Positions 8,786-17,311 of a stretch of 64,000 nucleotides of DNA are shown here, in pieces. This stretch comes from Clostridium fungisolvens (GTDB lineage: Bacteria; Bacillota; Clostridia; Clostridiales; Clostridiaceae): contig NZ_BLZR01000001.1 in NCBI RefSeq assembly GCF_014193895.1, positions 2,108,001 to 2,172,000 of the forward strand, given 5' to 3'. The stretch's first letter is position 1, and every line of letters starts with the position of its first letter. The notes beneath the pieces were generated by a model. The model ran no database searches, was not told the DNA's origin, and was given only the letters and a program-made list of their open reading frames with translations. The translations under genes were made by a program, and so were the position numbers.

Positions 8786-9156
8786 AAAAATCTCCTTATT
8801 TATATTTTTAGACAATCAATACTTAAGATGGGTGAAGGATATATTGTTCCAGTATAGCTTTAAAAATTTTATTATAAGATAACTTATTGGGTTTATATTA
8901 CTTATTTTACAGTAAGATACTTAGATAAACAATCTATAAAATAACTAATACTCGTAATAAAAACATACAGTAGAGGTTTGAACTAAAAGTTATAATTTAG
9001 TAATTTAAATAGATAAGTATAATCGATGACAAAATGAGATTAGTTTTGACAATATATTTACTAACACAATAGACTGTGATAAAATTTTAACGTAATATAT
9101 TATTACATTAAAAAGAAAATTAAAATGTTAATGGAAATAACTAAATTGGAGGAATT
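8786..9156. other. Divergent intergenic region, no gene
   Basis: About 370 AT-rich bases between the DUF2207 gene and the chemoreceptor. A TTGACA at 9046-9051 with TAGACT 18 nt later is a weak candidate promoter for the chemoreceptor. No repeat or RNA element was recognised. Confidence 0.4.
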
Positions 9157-11151
9157 ATGAAAAGTATTAAGGGGAAATTAATTGTATTTTTAGGTTTATT
9201 GATTGGGGCTATATGTATAGGACTTGGTATAGTTTCTTTTTTTAATTCATCAAAGGCACTAACTTCGAATTTATCGAAGACTTTACCAAAGATAGCAGAA
9301 CAGTCAGCAAGTAATATTCAAAGTAGAGTTGAAGGACAGTTGAGTTCACTAGAAGTTATGGCAGCAAGAAATGATATAAAAGATCTTAATGAACCGTGGG
9401 AAACTAAAGTACCAATTCTTTTAGATGAAGTTAAAAGAAGCGGAAGCATAAAGATGGGTATTGCAGATAAAAATGGTGATGTAAAATATACTGATGGGAA
9501 AAGTGCTAACATTAAGGATAGAGCATATTTCCAGAATGCATTAGCTGGTAAAAGTAATGTGTCAGACCCATTAATAAGTAAAGTAGATGGATCTATAGTT
9601 GTAGTATATGCAGTGCCGATTAAGAATAATAATGATATCGTAGGAGCATTAATTAGTACAAGAGACGGCAATAAATTAAGTGAGTTAACTAATCAGATTA
9701 AATTTGGACAAACAGGCAATGCATTCATGATAAAGAAAGATGGAACAGTTATAGCTCATAGTAATAAAGATTTAGTAATAAAAATGTATAATCCTATTGA
9801 AGAAGCAAAAAAAGATTCTAGTTTAAATGGATTAGCAAATATAGAAAAAAATATGGCTCAGGGGCAAATGGGAATAGACCAATATCTATTTCAGGGAGTA
9901 GACAAATACGTAGGATATGCTCCTGTAAAGGGAACTGAATGGTCATTGGCAGTTGTAATATCAAAGAGCGAGGTGTTATCAGAACTCGATAGTTTGAAAA
10001 TTACCGTTATAGTATCATCGGTGTTATTTTTATTAATTGGATTAGTAACAGTTTATACCATTTCCAACAGTATATCTAAAGGAATAAAATCGACTTCAAA
10101 ACACCTAGATTTGTTAGCAATGGGTAATTTAAGTGAAGAAGTTTCTTCTAAATATTTAAATGCAAAAGATGAAGTTGGAGAAATGACTAATTCAATGAAA
10201 ATAATGCAGAATTCTCTTAGAGAAATGATTAGTCGAATAAAACAAAATTCTTCAAATATTAATGGACAATCAGAGAATCTAGCTTCTGTTGCTGAGGAGA
10301 TCTCAAGTACAACACAAAATGTTGCTGAAGCGATAAATGAGATAGCACAAGGAACAGGCAACCAGTCTGAGGATTTAATAAATGTTACGGAAATCGTAGA
10401 TAAATTTAGTAACAAGTTATCTGATATGGTAAATGAAATACAAGTTGTAGATTCAAACTCTAGGGAAATTAGTTTAATGGCTAATGAGAGTAGTAGTGAA
10501 ATGAATAAATTAAATCAGTCTGTAACAAAAGTTAGTGAATCCTTTAAGACATTTAACAGCAAGATTATTGGACTTGGAAAAAATATTAATGAAATAAATG
10601 AAATTACAAATATAATTAATAACATAGCGGGACAAACAAATTTATTAGCACTGAATGCTGCTATTGAAGCTGCAAGAGCAGGAGAAGCTGGAAAAGGATT
10701 TTCGGTGGTAGCAGATGAAATAAGAAAACTTGCAGAACAATCTAAGGTATCTTCAGAAGATATTAGAAGATTGATTAGTGAAATATCTAAGAATACAGAT
10801 GTCATAGTTCAAGATTCTGTTGAGATGGATGATGAGCTTATAAACCAAGTTGAAATAATAAATAGTTCAATAACTTCATTTGGAAATATTATAGGAGCAG
10901 TTAGTGAAATAATTCCTAAAATACAAACTGTTAAAAATTCTGCTGAGGATATAGACAATGATAAAGATACTATTTTGGCTAGAGTAGATGGTGTATCATC
11001 CGTTGCTCTTGAGGTTTCAGCGTCAGCAGAGGAAATTGCGGCATCATCAGAAGAAATGAATGCTTCTACAGAAGAAGTGGTGGCTGCAGCTCAAATACTT
11101 AGCACTATGACTGGTGAAATGCTCGAGGAAGTAAATAAGTTCAAAATTTAA
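9157..11151 (+). CDS. Methyl-accepting chemotaxis protein with periplasmic-type dCache sensor
   Basis: A 664-residue transmembrane chemoreceptor. Membrane span 1 is at about 8-29 and span 2 at about 278-300. Between them is an extracellular double-Cache sensor containing the ...IKDRAYFQNALAGK segment typical of dCache_1 domains. A HAMP domain follows, then the cytoplasmic coiled-coil signalling domain with the hairpin tip NLLALNAAIEAARAGEAGKG near residues 493-512, which contacts CheA/CheW. The start is ATG 9157 behind TTGGAGG. The ligand is unknown; dCache sensors often bind amino acids or organic acids. Confidence 0.92.
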   Translation: MKSIKGKLIVFLGLLIGAICIGLGIVSFFNSSKALTSNLSKTLPKIAEQSASNIQSRVEGQLSSLEVMAARNDIKDLNEPWETKVPILLDEVKRSGSIKMGIADKNGDVKYTDGKSANIKDRAYFQNALAGKSNVSDPLISKVDGSIVVVYAVPIKNNNDIVGALISTRDGNKLSELTNQIKFGQTGNAFMIKKDGTVIAHSNKDLVIKMYNPIEEAKKDSSLNGLANIEKNMAQGQMGIDQYLFQGVDKYVGYAPVKGTEWSLAVVISKSEVLSELDSLKITVIVSSVLFLLIGLVTVYTISNSISKGIKSTSKHLDLLAMGNLSEEVSSKYLNAKDEVGEMTNSMKIMQNSLREMISRIKQNSSNINGQSENLASVAEEISSTTQNVAEAINEIAQGTGNQSEDLINVTEIVDKFSNKLSDMVNEIQVVDSNSREISLMANESSSEMNKLNQSVTKVSESFKTFNSKIIGLGKNINEINEITNIINNIAGQTNLLALNAAIEAARAGEAGKGFSVVADEIRKLAEQSKVSSEDIRRLISEISKNTDVIVQDSVEMDDELINQVEIINSSITSFGNIIGAVSEIIPKIQTVKNSAEDIDNDKDTILARVDGVSSVALEVSASAEEIAASSEEMNASTEEVVAAAQILSTMTGEMLEEVNKFKI

Positions 11152-11579
11152 ATTGTAATTTAATAATTGATTCTATATTTAAATCCAACTATGTGTATTT
11201 AATATCAAAATCTTGTGATTTATAATAAATTTATGTTGAAAGTCAGTAATTTTTAATCAAAATGATTAGAGATTGCTGGCTTTATACGTTTACGCATAAA
11301 AACCAATGGAAAAGGAGTATAAGAAAATGCTAATATAAGGAGGAGAGATGATTTTAATTTAATAGTGTTTAGTTTAATATGAAGTTTTTTCATATAATAT
11401 TCATAAGTTTATGTTAAGTTAGGTTATATACATAAAGCGTTATTATATCAGAAACCTATTGAGATTCGGTAGTTTCAAATATAAACTAAAGGATAAATCT
11501 AAACGCCGTAAATAAACAACATGAAAATTGATATTTTTTATATAAAATACTAAGATAGAAAGTTATGTGAGGCTGGGGT
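11152..11579. other. Intergenic region before the two-component operon
   Basis: Holds the long hairpin at 11240-11283 and a weaker dyad GAAACCTA...TAGTTTC near 11450-11480. No gene of convincing quality was seen. Confidence 0.4.
11240..11283 (+). terminator. Long hairpin after the chemoreceptor gene
   Basis: A 20-bp stem rich in G-U pairs (AAGTCAGTAATTTTTAATCA against TGATTAGAGATTGCTGGCTT, 3-nt loop). The following T run is short (CTTTATA), so termination is probable but not certain. Confidence 0.5.
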
Positions 11580-12266
11580 ATGAATAATATTTTAATTATC
11601 GAAGATGAGCAAAATGTATTAGATGTGTTAAAAGCTTATTTGGAAAAGGAAGGGTATTCCGTTTATGCTACCACTAGAGGTTTGAAAGGTCTTGAGTTAT
11701 TTGAATCAATGAAGTTCAAACTAGTAATTCTTGATCTAATGCTTCCAGATATAAGTGGAGAAGAAATTTGCAAAATTATACGAGAAAAATCAAAAGTACA
11801 TATATTTATGCTTACTGCGAAAGGATCATTGAACGAAAAAATTGAAGGGCTAGAAATTGGTGCAGATGAGTATCTTGTAAAGCCTTTTAGTCCAAGGGAA
11901 TTAACTGCAAGAGTAAATGCTCTTTTTAGAAGAATTTCCTATGAAGAGGATGATTCCACTTTATTTTATAATGACGGAAATTTAATAGTGGATTATGAAA
12001 AAAGGCAAGTAAAAGTTAATAATCAAGAAGTTCCTTTGACTTCAAATGAACTTGATATCTTATATGCGCTAATTATCAACAAAGGAAAGGTGCTTTCAAG
12101 AGAACAATTAATAGATAAAATTGGAGGTATAGATTTCGATGGATATGATAGAACAATAGATGTTCACATTAAAAATATCCGCAAAAAGATTGAGGAAGAT
12201 ACTAAAAAACCAAGATATATTATAACAGTTGTAAAAGTAGGCTACAAATTTGGTGGTGATAACTAG
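11580..12266 (+). CDS. OmpR/PhoB family response regulator
   Basis: A 228-residue transcription factor with a receiver domain (acidic pocket EDE near the N-terminus, phosphorylated aspartate D52 in LVILDLMLPD, and K in VKPFSPRE) followed by a C-terminal winged helix (LTSNELDILYALI...VGYKFGG). Its stop codon shares one base with the GTG start of the histidine kinase gene (TAGTG), a sign of translational coupling. It is the cognate regulator of that kinase. Targets cannot be deduced, because no other gene lies in the operon. Confidence 0.93.
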   Translation: MNNILIIEDEQNVLDVLKAYLEKEGYSVYATTRGLKGLELFESMKFKLVILDLMLPDISGEEICKIIREKSKVHIFMLTAKGSLNEKIEGLEIGADEYLVKPFSPRELTARVNALFRRISYEEDDSTLFYNDGNLIVDYEKRQVKVNNQEVPLTSNELDILYALIINKGKVLSREQLIDKIGGIDFDGYDRTIDVHIKNIRKKIEEDTKKPRYIITVVKVGYKFGGDN

Positions 12267-13639
12267 TGAAAAGTATAAGAAGAAAACTGAGTATTATGTT
12301 TTTTGTATGTTCACTTGCAGCAATTTTGCTGATAACAGCGTTCGTCAATTTAACAATAACAAAAAAGTTTGATGATTATATGGTAGATACACAGAATAAA
12401 AGATATGAAAGAATTGTGTCTTACTTTCAAGAAATCTATAAAAGAGAAGGGAAATGGTCAAAAGACTCAGGTATTGAAATGATGCATGAAGCATATATGG
12501 GTAGTTATTGCCTAACCCTACTTGATAGTAGTGAAAAGACTATATGGGGCATGGATGCAAATGATATTAAAAATAATTTGCATTTCAATACTATGAAGGT
12601 CAAAGATACTGGTGTCTATACTTCTAAAAGATTTCCTATAGAAGTAGATAATAAAAAAGTAGGATATGTAGATATAGGACAGTATTCATCAGTTCTATTA
12701 TCTGAAGAAGATGTTAATTTCAAATCATCAATAAATAAAAGTATCATTGCCAGTGGTTTAATAACAATGATAATAACAATTGTTATAAGTCTATACTTCT
12801 CAAAACAATTTTCAAGACCCATTAAAGAAGTTTCAAAAATGTCCGTAAGCTTGTCAAAGGGAAACTTCGATACCAAATCTGTTACAAAGAGCGATATTAA
12901 GGAACTAGAAAATTTAAGAACTAGTGTAAATGTGTTAGCTGGAAAGTTAAAGCAGCAAGATATGCTAAGGAAACGACTTGTGTCAGATATATCCCATGAG
13001 ATAAGAACACCTTTAAATATATTACAAAATAATTTAGAAGCTATGATAGACGGTATTTTTCCTGTTACTGATGACAGACTTAAAGATTTAAATGATGAAG
13101 TTATTAGATTTGGTAAATTGTTAAATAATCTAGAACTACTTAAGCAGTTTGAATCAGAAAGTATAAAAGCTAATTTTGAAACAGTTGATATAAATCAGAT
13201 ATTAAAGAGTATATGTGAAGATTTTTATATGGAAGCTAAAAACCAGGGAGTAGATATTGATTATAGTGTTCAAAAAAATCAACAGTACTATATAACTGGT
13301 GATAAGGATAAGTTAAGGCAAGTTTTCATAAATATAATTTCTAACTCTATAAAGTTTTCTAAAGAGAGTGGAAATATATGTATTAACATGTATCCTAAGG
13401 ATCAAAAGATAGCTATACAAATTAAAGATAATGGAATTGGAATAAAAGAAGAAGATTTACCTTTCATATTCGAAAGGTTATATAGAGGCGATAAGAGTAG
13501 GAATGAGATACATGGCAATGGCATAGGGTTAACAATTGTGAAAAATATTTTAGATCTTCATCTTGCTGATATAGAAGTGGAAAGTAAAGAAGAAAAAGGA
13601 ACAAAGTTTACTATTTATTTTGATAGAGTGATTGTTTAA
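12266..13639 (+). CDS. Sensor histidine kinase with HAMP domain
   Basis: A 457-residue membrane kinase starting at GTG 12266, overlapping the response regulator stop. Span 1 is at about 11-32. A short extracellular loop domain follows, then span 2 near residues 155-172, a HAMP linker, HisKA with the phosphorylated histidine H244 in SDISHEIRTPLN, and an HATPase domain (NSIKFSKES, DNGIGI, GNGIGL). The classical EnvZ-like layout implies sensing outside the membrane. The signal is unknown. Confidence 0.92.
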   Translation: MKSIRRKLSIMFFVCSLAAILLITAFVNLTITKKFDDYMVDTQNKRYERIVSYFQEIYKREGKWSKDSGIEMMHEAYMGSYCLTLLDSSEKTIWGMDANDIKNNLHFNTMKVKDTGVYTSKRFPIEVDNKKVGYVDIGQYSSVLLSEEDVNFKSSINKSIIASGLITMIITIVISLYFSKQFSRPIKEVSKMSVSLSKGNFDTKSVTKSDIKELENLRTSVNVLAGKLKQQDMLRKRLVSDISHEIRTPLNILQNNLEAMIDGIFPVTDDRLKDLNDEVIRFGKLLNNLELLKQFESESIKANFETVDINQILKSICEDFYMEAKNQGVDIDYSVQKNQQYYITGDKDKLRQVFINIISNSIKFSKESGNICINMYPKDQKIAIQIKDNGIGIKEEDLPFIFERLYRGDKSRNEIHGNGIGLTIVKNILDLHLADIEVESKEEKGTKFTIYFDRVIV

Positions 13640-13645
13640 AAACAA

Positions 13646-13684
13646 AGATTTCCAAGTAAGTTCTTTTATTTGGAGGTCTTTTTT
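13646..13684 (+). terminator. Terminator of the first two-component operon
   Basis: AGATTTCCAAGTAA pairs with TTATTTGGAGGTCT and is followed by TTTTTT. It lies seven nt after the kinase stop. Confidence 0.75.
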
Positions 13685-13850
13685 ACTATGTAAGTGTTTA
13701 TAAAGTTTTTATAGTAATATTTTAATACATATAAGCAGAAAACATTGGCCTGTCAGAGTTTCTTAAGTGCTATTGGGAAAAGTAGATAACCACAAAAAAA
13801 GTAGCTAAAGTCATCGCTGAACTGACCCCATAATTTTAGACAAATATTAA

Positions 13851-14600
13851 TTAAGCTATTTTTAGAGACTGAATCCTGTATTGAACAGGACTCAGTCCTT
13901 TTAATTTTATCTTAATACGATTATTATTATAATAATCTATATAAGATACTAACTCTTCTATAAAGTGATCTATACTTTCAAATTCCTGTAGATATAGCAA
14001 CTCTGTTTTCAGTAATCCAAAGAAGTTTTCCATAACTGAGTTATCAAGACAGTTACCTTTTCGCGACATACTTTGCTTAATACCTTTTTCCTTTAGCATC
14101 TTTTGATATTTATTCATTTGATATTGCCATCCCTGATCTGAGTGTAGTATCAATTCTATGTCATCAGGAATCTTCTCAAAGGCCTTTTTAAGCATATCAA
14201 CTGTTTGATGAAATGTAGGCCTTTCGGATAAGTTATAACTTATTATTTCTCCGTTGTACAAGTCAAGGATTGGCGAAAGATATAGCTTTTTTCCAAAGAC
14301 AGCGAATTCGGTCACGTCAGTAACCCACTTCTCATTAGGTCTATTAGCTTTGAAGTTACGCGATAACAAGTTTGGGGCAATCTTGCCGATTTTGCCTCGG
14401 TATGACCTGTACTTCTTAATACGAACCATACACTTTAAACATAACTGCTTCATCAGTCTTTGAACAGTTTTATGATTTACAATATATCCTCTATTGTGCA
14501 GTTCTAAAGTAATTCTCCTGTATCCATATCTACCTTTATTCTCATGGAAAATCTGGACGATACAGGACTTAACAACATCGTATTTATCAGATTTCTCCAT
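13851..14600 (-). CDS. IS3-family transposase OrfB (DDE catalytic part)
   Basis: From ATG 14600 this is 249 residues, but the same frame is open upstream to about 14708, overlapping the end of orfA. It is therefore probably made as an OrfAB fusion by -1 ribosomal frameshifting at the A5G run 14705-14710. The upstream part encodes the expected helix-turn-helix (IRELRHKYKLADLLEIANIP). The integrase core shows the DDE triad: D in WVTDVTEF, D in LHSDQGWQY, and E in NSVMENFFGLLKTE. The slip site has five A residues rather than the classic A6G heptamer. Apparently intact. Confidence 0.9.
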   Translation of the reverse strand: MEKSDKYDVVKSCIVQIFHENKGRYGYRRITLELHNRGYIVNHKTVQRLMKQLCLKCMVRIKKYRSYRGKIGKIAPNLLSRNFKANRPNEKWVTDVTEFAVFGKKLYLSPILDLYNGEIISYNLSERPTFHQTVDMLKKAFEKIPDDIELILHSDQGWQYQMNKYQKMLKEKGIKQSMSRKGNCLDNSVMENFFGLLKTELLYLQEFESIDHFIEELVSYIDYYNNNRIKIKLKGLSPVQYRIQSLKIA

Positions 14601-14695
14601 GCTTTTTATACGATAGTAGAACGTGCTGCGAGGAATGTTTGCAATTTCTAATAAATCAGCTAACTTATATTTATGCCTTAATTCTCTAATAACAA

Positions 14696-15205
14696 CTACT
14701 TTGTCTTTTTCGCTGATTTTTCCCTGGCTTGAACTAAGGCATTCAATTTTTTTAGGTACTCATTCTCCATTCGAAGGCGTTGAACCTCAGCAATTAAATC
14801 TTCATTTTGTGAGTTATCAGTATTAGGCTTTTTAAACTTATCCTTTTTCATTTTTGCCTTCCTCCCTCTGTTATCTCTATACAGAGCTTCGGGACCATAC
14901 TCGAGATATATCCGTTCCCAAACACCTACGGTTGAACCATTTGGAATCCCAAAATGAACAGCCCCTTGGAATAGAGATAAATTATTCTTATGGATATATT
15001 CTATAACATGAACTTTAAAATCACCAGTATATGTTCCAGACTTCATAGAAAGTCCTTCTACTCCAAATTTCTCATAAAGCGCAACCCATCTTTGAACTAC
15101 AACTTTTGCTGTAGGGAGTGATTTTGCTACAGAATTGACTGACATACCTTTTTCTAATACATCATTCACCACTTTCAGTTTAACTTCTAAAGTATGTTTA
15201 GACAT
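14696..15205 (-). CDS. IS3-family transposase OrfA (DNA-binding part)
   Basis: A 169-residue protein starting at ATG 15205 behind GGAGGTG. It contains two helix-turn-helix segments (SVNSVAKSLPTAKVVVQRWV and an IPNGSTVGVWERIY region), a basic linker and a C-terminal leucine-zipper-like helix (LIAEVQRLRMENEYLKKLNAL) used for multimer formation. Its stop at 14696 lies just after the likely frameshift site into OrfB. Alone, OrfA usually acts as a regulator of transposition. Confidence 0.88.
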   Translation of the reverse strand: MSKHTLEVKLKVVNDVLEKGMSVNSVAKSLPTAKVVVQRWVALYEKFGVEGLSMKSGTYTGDFKVHVIEYIHKNNLSLFQGAVHFGIPNGSTVGVWERIYLEYGPEALYRDNRGRKAKMKKDKFKKPNTDNSQNEDLIAEVQRLRMENEYLKKLNALVQAREKSAKKTK

Positions 15206-15292
15206 AAAAAATGCACCTCCAAATATTAGTTTTGTCTAATATTTGGGGTGCACTTCATCGCTTTAGCTACTTTTTTTAAATGTATGAATTAA

Positions 15293-15784
15293 TTATTTCA
15301 TACTATCCATAGTACCCATGCTGCTAATGATTTCTGGATTTACCATACCAAAAATCATAGCTATATGTGCAACTACAAGAAATCCACCTACTAATATGAA
15401 ATGTATTTTCATCTTTTCGTCATCAGTTTTATTCTTAAATATTAAACCTAATTCTAGTAAAGCAAGTGGTAAAAGGAAGATTACGCCACTTAAGTAAAAG
15501 CCAACTGCAACTACGTCTACCCAAGTATGCCAACCACCTGTTTTTGTTAGAGGGATTACTGCTGTTGTAAAAAGATAAATAAAGATTCCTGTAAAATAGA
15601 AGCCATCAAAAATAGAAACTACTTTGTTTAAAGTTCTAATACCGCCACTCTTTATTCTATTAAATATAATAAAGAATTCTGAGATCGTAAGGGTCTCAGC
15701 GCATATTACTGGAATTGCCATAAAGATTAGCAAGTTCCAAGGCTGGTTTGATGCCAACAATGACATATAATGAGTCATATTCAT
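15293..15784 (-). CDS. Uncharacterised multi-spanning membrane protein (DUF6803-like)
   Basis: I chose ATG 15784, which has GGAGG eight to nine nt upstream; the longer frame to 15832 lacks a ribosome site. The 163-residue protein begins MNMTHYMSLLASNQPWNLLI and has four or five hydrophobic segments, no signal peptide and a Met-rich end (MGTMDSMK). I recall similar clostridial proteins annotated as permease-like or DUF6803, but the function is unknown. It is divergent from the 16000 gene with a dyad between them, suggesting shared control. Confidence 0.6.
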   Translation of the reverse strand: MNMTHYMSLLASNQPWNLLIFMAIPVICAETLTISEFFIIFNRIKSGGIRTLNKVVSIFDGFYFTGIFIYLFTTAVIPLTKTGGWHTWVDVVAVGFYLSGVIFLLPLALLELGLIFKNKTDDEKMKIHFILVGGFLVVAHIAMIFGMVNPEIISSMGTMDSMK

Positions 15785-15933
15785 AGTTTTATACCTCCAA
15801 AACATTTTATGAGGAAATATTATCAAAATCATATGAAGAAAATATGAAGCAAATAAACTAATGTATAAGTTTTTATTTTATCAAATAAGATTTATGTTTT
15901 ATTAGAAAATTTTAATGAAACTTTATGAGTCCT

Positions 15934-15957
15934 CTTATAACTTATGAAATTATAAGT
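15934..15957. promoter_or_regulatory. Dyad between divergent membrane-protein genes
   Basis: CTTATAA-9 nt-TTATAAG at 15934-15956, overlapped by ACTTAT-6 nt-ATAAGT at 15940-15957. It may be the binding site of the nearby response regulator; this is inference. Confidence 0.35.
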
Positions 15958-15999
15958 ATTATAATTTCAGTATAAAGTGATTTAGAGAGGAGAATATAG

Positions 16000-16416
16000 A
16001 TGAAGGATAAAATAAAGGTATTTTTTCAAAATGAAAAAGTAAAAAGTTTTGCAAGAAAGGTTTTTAACAAAAAGACAATAATTGCAGCTTTAGTGGTAAT
16101 TGTAATTGTAATTGCATTAAGAGTGGCGTTCTCTTTAATTTTTCAGGTAGATGGTACTGTTACTAAGGTTGAAGGAAGTAAAGTTACAGTTGCAAATTTT
16201 ATTACAACTAAAACAGTAGACATAGGCAACTTCCAGACAACATCTAGCAACATACAAGTTGGAGACAGAATAGAGATAATGAAAAACCTATCTGGTGATA
16301 TCATAAGTGTAAGAGATAGGAACAATAGGAACTTTAAAGAAAAAGGGACTAGATTTAATAAAGGCAGAAATAACGTTAAAGGAAATGGTCAACGTAATTC
16401 TATGCAAAGAAAATAA
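16000..16416 (+). CDS. Small membrane-anchored protein of unknown function
   Basis: A 138-residue protein with a cytoplasmic basic N-terminus, one strong membrane span at about 27-48 (IIAALVVIVIVIALRVAF), a small beta-rich domain (VDGTVTKVEGSKVTVANFIT...DIGNF...VGDRIEI) that resembles OB-like folds of DUF5666 proteins, and a very basic Asn/Arg/Lys-rich tail. The start is ATG 16000 behind GAGAGGAG. A terminator separates it from the response regulator gene 130 nt further on. Being upstream of a sensor pair, it could be an accessory or a target; this is inference. Confidence 0.65.
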   Translation: MKDKIKVFFQNEKVKSFARKVFNKKTIIAALVVIVIVIALRVAFSLIFQVDGTVTKVEGSKVTVANFITTKTVDIGNFQTTSSNIQVGDRIEIMKNLSGDIISVRDRNNRNFKEKGTRFNKGRNNVKGNGQRNSMQRK

Positions 16417-16485
16417 AATAATTTAGTAATACTGGGTTAAACAATATTGTAATTATTGTAAGTATTATTTATAATACAGAAAGAT

Positions 16486-16516
16486 AGCCGAAAAACTAAA
16501 TGTTTTTCGGCTTTTA
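16486..16516 (+). terminator. Terminator between small membrane protein and response regulator
   Basis: AGCCGAAAAAC, short loop, GTTTTTCGGCT, then TTTAATT. Read-through or a separate promoter must supply the regulator gene 30 nt downstream. Confidence 0.75.
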
Positions 16517-16545
16517 ATTAGATGTTTAAAAACTAGGAGGGAAAA

Positions 16546-17232
16546 ATGACTAAGGTTTTGATTATTGAAGACGAAACTGAGATAGTGAGTTTTTTAAAGC
16601 CAGAGTTAACTTACGAAGGTTATGAAGTAGACTGGGAACCTGACGGGAGAGTAGGCTTTGAAAAAATCCAAAGTGGCAATTACGATATAATCTTGCTAGA
16701 TATTATGCTTCCTGGGCTTAATGGAATTGAAGTACTGAGGAGAGTTAGAAAAACTTCTAATGTACCTATTATAATGTTAACTGCTCGTGATCAGGTTTCA
16801 GATAAAGTAACTGGATTAGATAATGGTGCTAATGATTATTTGACCAAACCATTTGCAATAGAAGAATTACTAGCAAGAATTAGAAATGTTTTAAGGATAA
16901 ACTCAATAAATGTTGAAAAAGATGAAAATAAAATATTATCTTTTCGAGACATTACCTTAAATCAAGGGTTATGTGAGATAAGAAAAGGTAACAAACACAT
17001 AGAGCTTACCAAAAAAGAATATCAGCTATTGGAGTTTTTGGTAAAGAATAAGGGGAAGGTACTGAAAAGAGACCACATCTTGAATTCAGTATGGGGATAT
17101 GAGTATGTAGGTGATACAAATGTGGTTGACGTTTATGTTAGTTATTTAAGGAATAAGCTTGAAGATAGCGTTGGTGATAAATATATAACTACGATTAGAG
17201 GTGTAGGATATGTTATGAAAGAAAATTATTAA
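16546..17232 (+). CDS. OmpR/PhoB family response regulator
   Basis: A 228-residue regulator with receiver domain (EDE pocket, phosphorylated D52 in ILLDIMLPG, TKPF lysine) and C-terminal winged helix (LTKKEYQLLEFLVKNKG, ...TIRGVGYVM). ATG 16546 follows GGAGGG. The downstream histidine kinase begins immediately, with its frame open from within the end of this gene. Regulators of this type with HAMP kinases commonly answer envelope stress in clostridia, but the target here is unknown. Confidence 0.93.
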   Translation: MTKVLIIEDETEIVSFLKPELTYEGYEVDWEPDGRVGFEKIQSGNYDIILLDIMLPGLNGIEVLRRVRKTSNVPIIMLTARDQVSDKVTGLDNGANDYLTKPFAIEELLARIRNVLRINSINVEKDENKILSFRDITLNQGLCEIRKGNKHIELTKKEYQLLEFLVKNKGKVLKRDHILNSVWGYEYVGDTNVVDVYVSYLRNKLEDSVGDKYITTIRGVGYVMKENY

Positions 17233-17311
17233 AAAGATAGATAACTTTTTTCTGACAACTAAAAGGCTTTCTATTTCAAAAAAACTTACCTTAATATACT
17301 CATCAATTCTA

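Larger units (their letters stand above)
13818..15257 (-). mobile_element. IS3-family (IS150-like) insertion sequence, 1440 bp
   Basis: The left end TGAACTGACCCCA and the inverted right end TGAAGTGCACCCCA both continue into TTAGACAAA, forming terminal inverted repeats of about 27 bp that end TG...CA. The element is flanked by a 4-bp direct repeat TCGC (13814-13817 and 15258-15261). It encodes OrfA and OrfB on the minus strand in the usual two-frame arrangement. Both frames and both ends are intact, so the copy may still be active. Confidence 0.9.
13794..15277. other. Terminator hairpin split by an insertion sequence
   Basis: On the left, AAAAAAAGTAGCTAAAGTCATCGC ends at 13817; on the right, TCGCTTTAGCTACTTTTTTT runs from 15258. 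Removing the IS and one TCGC copy rebuilds GTAGCTAAAG-TCATCG-CTTTAGCTAC flanked by A7 and T7, a perfect bidirectional terminator for the convergent genes on either side. Confidence 0.8.

Noticed and set aside
13851..15205. Transposase regarded as a frameshifted pseudogene
   Set aside because: Two overlapping frames offset by -1 at an A-run are the normal IS3-family design; both frames and the DDE residues are intact.
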